Below are positions 1 through 11,501 of a stretch of 64,000 nt of DNA, piece by piece (position 1 is the stretch's first letter; each line of letters opens with the position of its first letter). The notes under the pieces were generated by a model. The model had not been told where the DNA came from and searched no databases. It saw only the letters and a program-made list of their open reading frames with translations. A program made the position numbers and the translations under genes. Origin of the DNA: Paraspadella gotoi (lineage: Eukaryota; Chaetognatha); assembly GCA_051294375.1 (NCBI GenBank), contig CM119269.1:11514883-11578882 (forward strand). The letters run 5' to 3'.

Positions 1-570
1 TTGACCTTTGCATTCTGTTAATAAACCAAAATTATTTTTTATTATCTTTTTTAAAGTAAAAAACCGATTGGATTGTTTTCAGTAATAATTTACTTGAAAA
101 ATAATAATTAATAAAATAAATATAAAATTTTAAAAGTTTTAATCTAGTTTTAAATTAAAGCAAATAGTTACTTCAAATTATGATAAATATTAAAGTTTAT
201 ATAATAAAATTTACTTTCTCATTAGTCTAAAAAAGTAATTTAAATAGATTAATAATCTTTAACGTTTTAAAATGTAGGAAAAATTGGAAAATGCTCGTTC
301 AGGGCCTGGTAGTCAAGCGATTTCGACTAAACTGAGCAATTTTGACCTCACCATCAAATTTCCCACCCCGAAATTGGTCTAATAAGCCTGTCAAACCATT
401 AAAAAAATAGAGTTTTTTTGAAAGGATTTACTAATGAAAGGATTTGTAAGACCTGCACTAATCAAAAATTCCATATCGTAAATGAATGTATTTTGTATGG
501 AATCGAACAAGTCATCGCGACATTATCTTTCAATAAAATTAAGTTCAAAACAAAAAAAATGTTCCATCTT
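1..570. other. AT-rich 3' flank of the MACPF gene
   Basis: No coding potential is seen up to the stop codon of the first gene. The stretch is AT-rich and would hold the 3' UTR and downstream flank of the minus-strand gene. The open frame on the plus strand across this boundary is antisense to the last MACPF exon and is not credited. Confidence 0.5.
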
Positions 571-1500
571 TCAATTGGACATGATCCCCCATCGCATTTG
601 ACAACCTCCTTCACGATCGTCCGTATCGTCAACGTAATTCCCAGTCCACTCGTTCGTAGGCGCGCACATCGTACGACCAACTCGTCCGTCCCCGCACTGC
701 TGAGCATCGCCATCCGCGCGCCATTCGAAGCAGAGGTCCAAGTTGCGCGTCCAGAGCGGCGTGGACGACTTGGCTCGAAGGCCCCAGCTCATCTTGCAGC
801 CTCCTTCGCGGTCGTCAGTGTCGTCGCGATAGGGTTGAGTGAAGTGGTTGACCCGCGCGCAGAGTTGACGTCCGGTGCAGCCAGAGCCGCATTGAGCAAC
901 GTCGCCGTCGGGGGCCCAGCGGAAGCAGATCTCAGTGTCCTTTGGGAAAGGGTGGGAGAAAGGAAGGAGATTTGGTCAAGTTGCCTTGAAATATATTTTC
1001 AATAATTGTAATTTTTGTTAAAATACAATATTAATTTAATATTTAATCAACTTGAAAATTTACAAAACCTATTTAAACTTTGCCAAGTTAAAATAAGTAT
1101 TAAAGAACAAATTACCTATTAATTCGACTTAAATATTAAAAACTAGTTAAATTTAAACTTCCACATACAAACTTACCTTAAACCACTTGGGCACCCACGA
1201 AGGAGCCTTCAGCCCCCAACTCAGCCGACATCCGCCATCACGTTCGTCAGTGTCGTCCAAGTAGAACTGAGTAAATCCGTCAATTCGCCGACAAATCTCC
1301 CTCCCGACGCCGGAGCCGCCGCACTGAGCTCTCTCCTCCTCCGGCTCCCACTTTTGACAGAGTTCGACTCGCCAGAACCAATCGGGAGCGAGGAGTTGCT
1401 CCTCGACGTCAGTGATGAGATTCTCAACTTCGGCGTGGACGGGAGATGGGTCGCCGATGTATTTATAGATTCGTTGGAGCATCGCTTCCATCTCGGGGAC
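571..1500 (-). other. Triple Cys/Asp repeat module encoded by the last two MACPF exons
   Basis: Three consecutive repeats are encoded across 1500-1177 and 939-571. Each has the order: acidic/aromatic strand with one Cys, QCG.G..GR..C, a W- or F-containing turn, then a variant of DDTDDREGGC and a SWGL/RWGI-like ending. The spacing is about 56-58 residues and the Cys count is constant, so each repeat is probably a small disulphide-stabilised unit. The second and third repeats are closer to each other than to the first. The module sits where the membrane-recognition C-terminal domain lies in perivitellin-2-type MACPF chains; that equivalence is inferred from recall, not from a search. Confidence 0.6.
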
Positions 1501-4500
1501 CTAAGATTGGATAAATTTAACCATTCAATTATTCATTAAATTTCATATTAAAATTAAAACCTGCGCGTAACGTTGCATCTTTCCGTGAACCAACGCTGCG
1601 AGTGCACGGAGACGGGCCTTGTCCAAATGAACTTCGACGGCGCGTTGCATTGCGACCTTCTTGGCCTCGTTGCGGATGAGGGTCCATATGGGCGTGTATT
1701 GTCCGCCAATGACCCACGGGTAGGCGCGGACGGTAGGATGCCATCTTTCTATTCCGTTAGTGATCGAGTTTACGTCGCCGCCGTAATATCTGAATTTTAT
1801 TTTTCGGGTTTTGAAAATCAATTTATTTAATCGTTTAAGTTTGATTTGAGAAATAAAACGTGTCAATGTGGATTAAAATCGTTTTAAATTTCGAGTTAGG
1901 GACAGTTAAGTTCGGGGTTCTAAAATTTGAAAAGAATGAATAATTGTTACGAGTTAGTGATAAAACCGTTCAATATTAATACCATGTTTAATCAACGTAG
2001 AAAGAATTTTATTTCTAAGATCTACTGTTCGAAAAATTTTGTTCAAAAGAATAGTCGCATTCTTTAATGATTGAAATATTTTAATCAATAACTTTAACCT
2101 CGTTTTGTCTATAGTGGTAGTTTTCATGAAATCTTTAACTTTTGTTTTGTCTTTAGTCTTAGCTTTTTAGTCGGTTCTGATTATCAGCAGATCCCGACTC
2201 TATAATTCACTTTGTCGGTCCGTCGGTCCGCCCCCTCAATATTGTCGGGCGCACACTTATGTCGGAACATCGAATTAAGATTAATTATGCAAAAAAACGA
2301 TGTCCGTCCGTCCCACCTTAGCAAAAAACTCCAATTACTCGTGATTGGATGGATGGATTGGTATGAAATTTTGTGTGTGGGTAAGAAACTGTGATTGAGA
2401 TGGATATGAAGTTTCGAGGGAATCGTGCGAGTGGAAATTGGTTTAAATGGAAAAAAAAAATATATTTTACTATTTGAACGCCAATTTCTCATTAGTGGAT
2501 AGGGCAATTGACTTGAAATTTTGTATAAAGGTAGGAAAGTGTGATTGAGCTGGATATAAAGTTTCGATGGAATCGTGCGAATGGAAATGAGTTAAAATGG
2601 AAAAAACAAAAGTCATATTTACTTGAAGTATTTTTACTTAAATTTACTCATAATTATTATGTTTATTAAAAATTGGATAAATAAATCGAAATTGAATTTT
2701 GTGTGTGGGTAAGAAAGTATGTGATAAAGCTGGATATAAATTTTTTGATAGAATCGTAGGAGTGGAAAAGAGTAAAAATTAGAAAACCAAAAGAGACATT
2801 TATTTGAATTTTTTAAAGTTTCTCTCTCTTCATCTCTCTCTGATTGAGGGGACCAAATTCTGCAAGTTGACCAAATTCTGCAAGTTGACCAAATTAGCTT
2901 ATTACCACTTAATTATCGATTAACCTGGAATTTTGTTTGCGAGTAGAAAAGTGTGTGATTGAACAGGAAACCAAGTTTCGATGGAATAGTTTGAGTGGAA
3001 ATGAGTTTAAATGGAAAAAAACAAAAAACCTGTTTCACTAATTATGCTTTTTTCAGTCGGATTGGCTTATCAGCAGATCCCGACTCTATAACTCACTTTG
3101 TCGGTCCGTCGGTCCGCCCCCTCAATATTGTCGGGCACACACTTATATCATGTCAGAACATCGAATTATGATAAATTATGCAAAAAAAATGATGTCCGTC
3201 CGTCTGTCTGTCCGTCCGTCTGTCCGTCCCACCTTAGCAAAAAACACCAATTACTCGTGATTGGATGGATGGATTTAAATAAAAATTTTGTGTGAGGATA
3301 GGTAAGTGTGTGATTGAGGTGGATATGAAGTTTCGATGGAATTGTCCGAGTGGAAATGAGTTTAAATGGAAAAAACAAAAAAAATATATTCACTATTTGA
3401 ACACCAATTGCTCATGAGTGGATGGGCTGATTGACCTGGAATTTTGTATGTGGGTAGGAAAGTGGGTGATTGAACAGGAAATCAAGTTTCGATGGAATAG
3501 TTTGAGTGGAAATGAGTTTAAATGGAAAAAAACAAAAAACCTGTTTTACTAATTGATTTATATTTATTTTTATATTAAATGTATATGCAGGATGTATTAA
3601 TAAATCAAATAATTCATCAGTTAATTAATCAAATAGTAAATAAATTAATCAATAATTAATTAATCAATCCGTCCATCCGTCCCATCTTAGCAAAAAGCTC
3701 CAATAACTCGTGATTGGCTGGTTGGATTGGAATTAAATTTTGTGTGTGAGTAGGAAAGTGTGTGATAAAGCTGGATATAAAGTTTCGATGGAATCGTGTG
3801 AGTGGAAATGAGTTTAAATAAAAAAAATATGAGACACATTTACTTGAATCTTTTTATTTATTTTAACCCATGATAGATTGAGATGAAATTTTGTGAGCCG
3901 GTAGGAAAGTGAGTGAAGAAGCTAGATATAAAGTTTTGACGGAATGCAAGTTGAAAAAATTATGCAAGTTGAAAAAATCTTAAAAGCATAAGGATCGTCG
4001 CTATTGCATAAAAAGAGAGAGAGAGAAAGAGAGAGTGAGAGAGAGAGTGAGAGAGAAAGAGAGAGCGAGAGAGAGAAAGAGAGAAGGAGACATAAAATAA
4101 AAAAATCTTAAAAGACTCAAGATCGAGCCAGAGCCCACTATCAAAGAAAAATAATGAAAAAAACCGGGAAAAAAACGAATGAATCATGCGATAACGAATT
4201 ATTGATGTAATAGTAATTGATTCGATGATAATCAATTATTGATGCGATGATAGTCAATAAAACAAACAAATGTGTGTATGAGTGAAAGAGAAAGAAAAAG
4301 AATAAATCCACGAAAATCTTGGATGAAAATATGGGATTTTGTATTGAAAAAAAGCGCGGAATAAATGGTAAAAAGTTTTTAGAAGGAAAAAAATAATCAG
4401 AATTTTTTAAAAAACAAACGATCACGCAAGAGATCGGACAGAGGGACAGACACAAACAGAGAAAAAGAGAGAGAGAGACAGCTGCTGCAGAGAAAAAGAG

Positions 4501-7500
4501 AGAGAAAGAGCGATATATAATAATTAAAAGAGAGAGAGAGAGAAGCTCTACAGCCCCTTTACTCGTTAAAGAATCAGCAGTACCTATGGCGCCGGACGTA
4601 GCGTGAGCTCTTCTCTACTCAAAGGACCCGGGTTCGCACCCTGTTCGCGTCATCGTTTTTTACATTAATGAGCCCACATATCTAAAATTTTTTTGTAAAA
4701 AAAAAAAAGAGAGAGAAAGCTGGACAGACGCTGCAGAGCCGGAACTCGTTTTTAGACAAATCAGAAGCAGTGACGGAGAAAAAGAGAGAGCGACATAATT
4801 AAAACGTTTGTTTTGTAAATAAAACAAACAAATACGAATATTGATATGAAACATGAGAATTTTAAAGATCTTGATCTTAGAAGCCATATATGAAATTTCA
4901 ACTCCCTATGATATCACACTTTCCGAAGCCATGATTGTAAAAAAGCGTGACCGAAAGCTAAACCGAATCAAAATCTAGCCAGGACGGGCTTTGCCCGCCT
5001 GGCTCGATAATAGAGGATATTTGTTTGTTTTGATAAAATGTAAACAAAACATTTAATAACTGTCCTGACTCAATTTTAAGGACATCGATGATGACAAGCT
5101 GAATATAAATTATAATTAATTATTAAAATTAATTAATTAATCTATTAATTAATTATCGTACGCAGATCCGACATTGTTTGCTCAAACTTGTTTATTTTTA
5201 TATTAAATGTAAATGCAGGATGTATCAATAATTAATTAATCAGTCAATCAATCCGTCCATCCATCCCACCTTAGCAAAAAGCTCCAATAACTCGTGATTA
5301 GCTGGTTGGATTGGAATGAAATTTTGTGTGATGCAATTTAAAAAAATTATACAAGTTGAAAAAATCCTAAAAGCATAAGGATCGTCGCAATTGCAAAGAG
5401 AGCAGAAAAATGAGCATAAGGATCGTCGCAATTGCAAAGAGAGCAGAAAAATGAGCATAAGGATCGTCGCAATTGCAAAGAGAGCAGAAAAATGAGCATA
5501 AGGATCGTCGCAATTGCAAAGAGCAGAAAAATGAGCATAAGGATCGTCGCAATTGCAAAGAGAGCAGAAAAATGAGCATAAGGATCGTCGCAATTGCAAA
5601 GAGCAGAAAAATGAGCATAAGGATCGTCGCAATTGCAAAGAGAGAGAGTCCGAGATAAAAATTAGCAAATAAAAAAGTTATTTTACTCACTGAATAAAAA
5701 TACTTAAAATACTTACAAAATACATAAAATTGATAAAATTATTATTCCGATAACATTGTTTAATCACATGCAATATATCTAGTAAGGCGGGCCAAAATTG
5801 AACACTTTTTATAACTTCTAATTCTCTCAAAAAAATTTCTTTTTTCTTTCCACTAAATCGATTTTCAATGTAACTTTTTGAATTAGTTCATTGGGTTGTT
5901 GCACTGAAGCTTTTAAATATTTATTAATATATAACAAATGACAAAAAAAAATTTTAAAAATGTGATTTTTTAAGAACGGGTTCTTGTAGAGCTTAAAAAA
6001 TATTATAATTTTTTTAAATTTTGACAATAAATTGGTTAAAAATAGAAAAAACCTTAAAAAATCATCATCATAATCATTATTAGCTGAATTTTATTTTTTA
6101 AATCTTTTATTAATAAAACAAAATTTTAAAAAGTTGTATTAATAACCTTTATCTAACTTTTAAAGCTCTATCAGAATCTATAAAAAAATTGATAAACAAA
6201 ATTTTAAAAATTATTTTCATTTTTATATTATATTTTTATATTATATTTTTATATTTTTATATTTTTATATTAACCATTATTTATTTGAGAGAACTAGTTT
6301 TCAACCTGTTCCGGCCTAATATCTAGTAAGGCGGGCCAAAATTGAACACTTTTTATAACTTCTCTTTAAAATTTTTTTTTCCTTTTACTACTAAATCGAT
6401 TTTCAAAATAACTTTTTGAATTAGTTCATTGGGTTGTTGCACTGAAGCTTTTAAATATTTATTAATATATAATAATTATATAAAGTTTTGATGGAATTGT
6501 GCCAGTGGAAATGAGATAAAAAAAATATAGGTCACATTTATTTGAATCTTTAATTTTAGTGTTAAAATGTTTTTATAATTAATGTGAAAAAATGATGCAA
6601 GTTAAAAAAATCTTAAAAGCATAACGATTGTCGCAATTGCATAAAAAGAGAGAGAAAGAGTGAGAGAGAGAGAAGAGACATAAAATAAAAAAAGAGGATA
6701 TTTGTTTGTTTTGATAAAATGTAAACAAAACATATTTAATAACTGTCCTAACCCAATTTTAAGGACATCGATGATAATTTGAATATAAATTTAAAATTAA
6801 TTACATATTAAAATTAATTAATTAATCGATTAATTAATTATCGTAGGCAGATCCGACATTGTTTGCTCAAACTTGATTTTGATGCTCATGTATGTACTGA
6901 ATCAACCTTGTTGAATTCGAAATAAAACACATACATTAAGCAGTCCCTCAGTTTTGGATTAGGCTGGAACTCTGTTACAGGCGGGTTAAGCGACGTCCCT
7001 CTTAACTGAGGCGAATGATTTACCTCCTGCACCAATTAATGCTGTGAACAGTGTGCAAGTCCAAACCGAACGAACTATTTCAATTTAATTTTGTAGTCGG
7101 GCATTGCCTAGATTCACCCCGCCTATAAGCATGACTTTTCTTTCTTCTGCCCTGACGGCAATTTAATCAATCTAACATAAACCGACTCCATTTGATCGAA
7201 AATCGCCAAGCTTTCTGGAAATATAATTTTTTTCTTTCGATTATGTTAGGAAGGTGTTTAAAATGATATCAAGAAATTTGGCGACTTATTCATTTTCCAA
7301 GATGGTAGTACCATATCCACCCTGGCGAGCCCATCCTGTCGAGCATAATCCAACCTTCTGATTCCAAGCTCATGGACTAGCTGAAGATTGCTCCCTCCCT
7401 CCAATGGAACCAGTGCAGGGTGGGTTACAATCTGGGGGGCATGTAGTCGGGCATTGCATAAGTTCACCCCAACTATAAGCATGACACCTTCAGTTGTGAC

Positions 7501-10485
7501 CCGGTGGCTCATTGAGTAAAGCCATCAGCTCATACCACTAGGTACCGGGTTCAATCCCAACCCGGTACCTACCTTGCGGAAGAGTGAGGACGGCCGTAAG
7601 CCGCCTGGGGGCATGGCAAACCCTCAAGCCTGGTTCCAAGCCCAGGGACCCGTTCTATGGCTGCTAAAGGGGGTTATAGAAGTTACGGACAGTCATCTTC
7701 AGCCCACGTAGCGCCTTATCCACAATTTTAAAATAATATTATACATTCTAAAATAATTTGCAATGACCTGATCGTCTTGATGGTCCTCTCGAGAACTGTT
7801 CGTCCACTTCCTTCTTCACTAGCCCGGCATAACCCCTGGCTATCAACTCGTTCATGTAAATGGCTTTGGCCTGGACTTTGATCGCTTGCAGAGCATTTTT
7901 TCTGAAGTGATTTTCTCAGTCTCTAAGATGAGACGAATTGCGCCGCCGAGTTTGATGTGGACGGGAAAACAGGTGCCGAAACGATCGATGAAACGGGCGT
8001 ACCTTAAAATAGGAATGACCTAACTCAGTAAGGTGGTTAAGAAATTTGCATTAAAAACCGCTCAAACGAAAATTTAGACGTTTTTAAAATAATTTGAATA
8101 ACAAAAAAATGAAAAGACAGTAATTATTGTCATGTGTTAGTCACTAACTTAGTGACAGAACCGTTCAATATAAGCAGTCCCTGAGCTTCGGATTAAGCGC
8201 CCCGTCCTTTTAACTACTAGGCGACCACCGGGCTAGAATCCCAGACTTTCGGGTTGGGAGGCGATTGGTGGATATTAGTCCACCAAAAAATCTTGATATT
8301 ACTCCATACCCCATATATTAATTTTTTAATATTTATTTAAATTTTTTTTTATTTTTAAGATCATATTCAGGTAGTTTGCAAAAAGTTGTCTACACAAAGT
8401 ATAATTCTTTTTTCGATATTTTGATCAGAAGTGGGTGAAAAATATTACAAAAATTAATAATCATCGTTTTTCGATAATTTTATTACTTTTTCTTAATGAC
8501 ATAGAAAACAAATATCTTTGAAAGTTGTAGTTAAATTTTTTATTTAACTCTTTATGCTCTATAAAAAAGATAAGATGAGAAAAAAATTTTTATCATTGTA
8601 TAGTAATATTGTACTTTTGATAGTAACAATAAAAGATTTTAAAAGTGAACTTTTTTAAAATTATTTTTTTACCTGAAAGTAGACTTCAAGACTAAAGTTT
8701 TGAAGCCCCTATTGAATTTAATTTCATAGTAGATTTCTACTTAAAGTTAAGGTCATGTGACCAAAAGGGGTTAAGAGATATTTTTAAAAAAAATTTAACT
8801 TTCGTTAAATTATTTTAATGTTAATTTTAATATTTTTCCACAATAACATTTTAGGCGGCTAGGGAGGTTAACGTTTTCTGGATACAATATATAGATATAA
8901 ATATATAGATACAATTCATATTTTATAATAACAGGCCTTTTTACTTTTGATGCTAGTGTAGAGTACTTTTACCAAAACAGTTTTTGAAATTATTATACAG
9001 TTATCCTTATAAATAAGGGAGGCAAATTGGGTCTTGCCATGTTATCTTATGAGAAGAACGTACTTTTCTGGCGCTTCGTCGAACGTGTCGGGTAAAAGGT
9101 CGTTGATGTAGGACGAGGCGTATCCGCTAAGAGAAAGGGCCCACGGCGGAGCCAAGTCTGCTCGATAAGCGGAGACGATGGACCGAACCGTTTCGACGTT
9201 GCGAGAATAATTAAACATCGTCGACAACATTTTGAGATAAGAAGCTGGATAAAAAGAATTAGGGAGGGGTAAGTTTTATTTAGAGGGTGGGGTAAGGTCA
9301 AAGTGTCAGTAAACCATACCCTAGATTGAGTTGTACGAATGTTAAAAAAAATCTGATAAGATTAAACATCCCATATATCTCCCCTGAAAACATTGTTGAT
9401 TAAAATCCGGTTATGGGAGCAGGAGGCATGTCAATTTCCTCCAACCAAAAGATCAAGGTTTCTAGTCCGGTGGCCGTGAAGTAGAGGGAATGGGAGTCTC
9501 ACACGCTTGAAGAAGAGTTCTTCATAATTTTTTTAAGCTTAAGGTTTACTCTCTCAGAATAAAGATTAAAAATAAATATATGAAGAGACTGTAATTATTG
9601 TTGTGTTAGTGACAGAACCATTCAATATAAGCTGTCCCCGAGTTTCGGATCAGGCTGTAACACCGTGTTACAGCAGGGATAAGCGCCACGTCCCTCTTAA
9701 CTGCTAGGCGACCACCGGGTTAGAAACCCGCCCCTTTGGGTTGGGAGGCGAATGACTTGCCTCCCACACCAATGGCAGCTGATGAACGGTTGGTGAATTT
9801 TAGTCCATAATATATTGCTATATATGGTGGACTAAAATCCACCAATAATTATGGTTTCTTCAATATATATATATATATATAAACCTAGAATTTTGGCAGC
9901 AAATCCCGAATCGAATTAACTCACCCGATGCGGTAAAAATTCCGATCTTGGATTTTTCCGCTAATCCTGCCGCAACCGCCATCGCTTGCAGCACCTCGCC
10001 GCTTCGTTGATAAACCGACACCGTCTCTTGTAGCACACCGCTTGGAACCTGAGCAACGCTGGACACTTGATCGGGCAACTGGTAGTACTGCTTTAGACGG
10101 CCAGTACCGATACCGAGTCCACGGCCTTGGAAGCAAGTGTAGTCTACGACGGGCTGACGATAGCTAAGAAGTAAAACATTAAAATTAAATTCTAAATTAA
10201 TAAATAAACAATTTTATCCTACCCATCGTCGCCACCAATAGTAAAAGGCAGAAGGTCCAGTTTGGTGATGTCGACTCCCATCCTTAGTCGATCCAATCCT
10301 GGAGGTATGTTGGTGCACCCTGGTCCGGTGGGTCCGTAGGGCATGATCCCTGGATGCGGCATGCGGCCGTCCGACTCATTTCCGGACAGAGCGGGCGGCA
10401 CTATGATTTGGACCTCGAGTTTGTCCGGTTCGGCAAAGGCCGAACTCAACACGGTGAAGGATAAGATTAAAAAGCGTAAAAACAT
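571..10485 (-). CDS. MACPF (perforin-like) secreted protein, perivitellin-2 67 kDa subunit-like
   Basis: Seven exons are seen, in transcript order: 10485-10223, 10163-9925, 9244-9064, 8002-7768, 1790-1561, 1500-1177 and 939-571. Exon 1 starts with an ATG and an 18-residue hydrophobic signal peptide ending in AFA. Exon 4 carries the MACPF signature region (FIDRFGTCF followed by a GG pair; the usual form is FGTH). Exons 6 and 7 encode three tandem repeats of about 56 residues, each with a W, paired Cys and a DDTD..GGC..W motif. MACPF proteins oligomerise on membranes and can form pores, and this MACPF plus C-terminal module layout recalls the larger chain of the apple-snail egg toxin perivitellin-2. 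Phases agree for exons 1-4 and 5-7. Exon 4 shows an apparent frameshift, and the exon 4/5 phases do not match, so an exon may be missing or the gene may be a pseudogene. Function as a toxin or in immunity is not shown. Confidence 0.75.
4555..4715 (+). repeat. tRNA-like SINE fragment with poly(A) tail
   Basis: A box-B-like GGGTTCGCACCC lies downstream of a possible A box in TGGCGCCGGACG, and the unit ends in an oligo(A) run at about 4697. The layout suits a tRNA-derived SINE. It sits between purine-rich (GA)n tracts that belong to another repeat. The parent tRNA is not clear. Confidence 0.4.
5373..5647. repeat. 41-bp minisatellite, seven copies
   Basis: Seven copies of a unit beginning GCATAAGGATCGTCGCAATT follow one another, with spacings 41, 41, 41, 39, 41 and 39 bp. 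The 39-bp versions lack one AG in the GAGAGCAG segment. The same core also occurs singly at about 3985 and 6620. Open frames across it on both strands are repeat artefacts (unit close to a multiple of three). Confidence 0.9.
5770..6480. repeat. Direct duplication of an AT-rich 150-bp segment
   Basis: The segment starting ATATCTAGTAAGGCGGGCC near 5776 recurs at about 6320 and both continue to AAATATTTATTAATATAT. The upstream part (5660-5780) is also found at 31,890-32,015, so this is a dispersed repeat and not a purely local duplication. Confidence 0.7.
6930..7045 (-). repeat. Degraded copy of the tRNA-Gly-derived SINE
   Basis: It contains diverged versions of the AGCAGTCCCTGAG, GTTACAGGCGGGTTAAGCG and CCCTCTTAACTG blocks shared with the fuller copies at 9.6, 41.6 and 51.7 kb. 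The tRNA-like head is mostly lost. Confidence 0.55.
7140..7725 (+). repeat. Composite repeat ending in a tRNA-derived SINE (family A)
   Basis: The first 350 bp are near-identical to 54,820-55,170. The block from about 7493 is a tRNA-like SINE head: A box TGGCTCATTGAG, then a possible CTCATGA-type anticodon loop (seen in the other copies), then box B GGTTCAATCCC, closing with CCCGGTACC. This copy continues through the SINE body (GTGAGGACGGCCGTAAGCC) and is uninterrupted, so it is the reference for the copy split at 50.47/53.88 kb. Confidence 0.7.
7768..8002 (-). CDS. MACPF exon 4 with apparent frameshift
   Basis: The exon opens in phase with exon 3 (split Lys codon, then YARFIDRFGT). After about 30 codons that frame reaches a stop, while the coding-looking continuation (alpha-helical, Ala/Lys-rich, ending in a good donor at 7767) lies in another frame. 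The change of frame falls among A-runs on the coding strand at about 7895-7914. A single missing base in a homopolymer would explain it, so it could be a sequencing error, a rare allele or a true lesion. Confidence 0.6.
8125..8285 (-). repeat. tRNA-Gly-derived SINE (family B) fragment
   Basis: The reverse complement carries the family B blocks (tRNA-like box B near GGTTCTAGCCCGG, then GGTCGCC, then the CAGGGACTGCTTATATTGAA tail). It lies in the intron between MACPF exons 3 and 4. Confidence 0.65.
8340..9040. other. AT-rich intron sequence, no gene
   Basis: The part at 8340-8640 shows the weak internal symmetry typical of the arms of the TAAGGCGTAGT MITE family seen at 56.3 kb (ATTACTTTTTCTTAATGACA-like core). 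The rest is featureless AT-rich intron. Confidence 0.35.
9585..9850 (-). repeat. tRNA-Gly-derived SINE (family B), near full length
   Basis: On the minus strand it reads from the tRNA-like head (GGCAAGTCATTCGCCTCCCA, box B close to GGGTTTCTAACCC) to the tail ACAATAATTACAGTCTCTT. The head is preceded by a palindromic TGGTGGACTAAAATCCACCA segment that also precedes other copies. Confidence 0.7.
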
Positions 10486-11501
10486 TTTTTTTTTGTTGCG
10501 ATTAAAATAAAAATGATATAATAAATATTAATATAACGGCCGGCCTAACGTAAAGCAAGTGAAGGGAGATTGCGACTTCGATGTGAAATGTGAAAGTGCA
10601 TGTGAATAGAATACGTGAAACGTGATTGGTTGAAAAAGAAGAGAGTAAAACGGAATCTGGACAAGTACAACCAAAATCTTGATAATCGTTATTAAGAAAA
10701 ATCGCAAGAGTCACGATAATTTTTTTTTGTTCATCTTGGCCACTATCTATGCTCATCTATGCTCATTTAATTTATATAAGTTAATAAGTAATTCTGAACC
10801 TAAACCTTATCTTTATTTAGCTATTAACTTTCATAAAGTAAATGATTATGTAAACGATGCTTAATTATTTTACATGAAAATATCATCGCAGAGGAATCAA
10901 ACCCAAGAAATGAAATCGGAAGTAAAATCCACCGGAAGCTCATTGGCCAAGAGACTAATGGCACCAGCCAATGACCAGATGGGCTTCCATCCGCCGAGGA
11001 CTTTTACCCTTACCTCTGATCCGATGGAACTGTATAAATTGGCACGAAGTGTTTTATTGATTCACTCTGCCTGGAAATTAACACAGTCTTGTTTACTGTC
11101 TATTTTCTGATAATAAATCCCACTTTGGTTTCATATTGAAACGATTCGACCAAAATCGCTTTGTCGTCCCCCAAAACAAAATGGCATTCTAAAAAAATAT
11201 AACTTTGTTCCACAGGACATAACGAAATAATGTTCAAAATAAAAAAAACAAACAAACAAACAAACCAAAATATTAACAAAATCTTTTCAAATCGGATAAA
11301 ATTGAATTTTAACCCAGAAGGCGCGTTTGATACAATAGGTTTCAATGGAGTAACAAAATGAAACATAGCTTGTCCAAAGTCAGGGATATTTATAGAATGA
11401 ATAGATAATTTTACATTGATCGTACCAATTTCATAACAAACGATGAACGTGACATGAACAAATTATCCCTGTATAACCGATTCCAACCCTTTTTTTTTAT
11501 A
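10486..11501. other. Intergenic region between the MACPF and ZIP genes
   Basis: It holds the 5' flank of the MACPF gene (no clear TATA box picked) and the 3' flank of the ZIP gene. A short piece of dispersed repeat family C (minus orientation) lies at about 11,365-11,430. Small open frames here have no recognisable content. Confidence 0.45.

Larger units (their letters stand above)
2168..6876 (-). repeat. Cluster of HINE-like (Helentron-type) repeats in the large MACPF intron
   Basis: Two 3'-hairpin ends (about 2168 and 3053, reading as the complement of ATCTGCTGATAAGCAGAT plus CTAA) are followed by a GTCC microsatellite and several degenerate subrepeats of about 160 bp (starting CAATTACTCGTGATTGGATGG). 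Two 5'-end motifs (GCAGATCCGACATTGTTTGC at about 5165 and 6848) close the cluster. The 5030-5190 and 6715-6876 segments are near-identical, so at least two copies or a partial duplication are present. Confidence 0.55.

Noticed and set aside
418-1005. 195-codon plus-strand frame at the left edge
   Set aside because: It is antisense to the last MACPF exon, whose minus-strand reading has splice sites and the conserved Cys/Asp repeats.
5240-5690. Long minus-strand frames with repeating FAIATILMLIFLL-like and CNCDDPYAHFSAL peptides
   Set aside because: They are all three readings of the 41-bp minisatellite; the periodicity explains the open frames and there is no start, splice or homology support.
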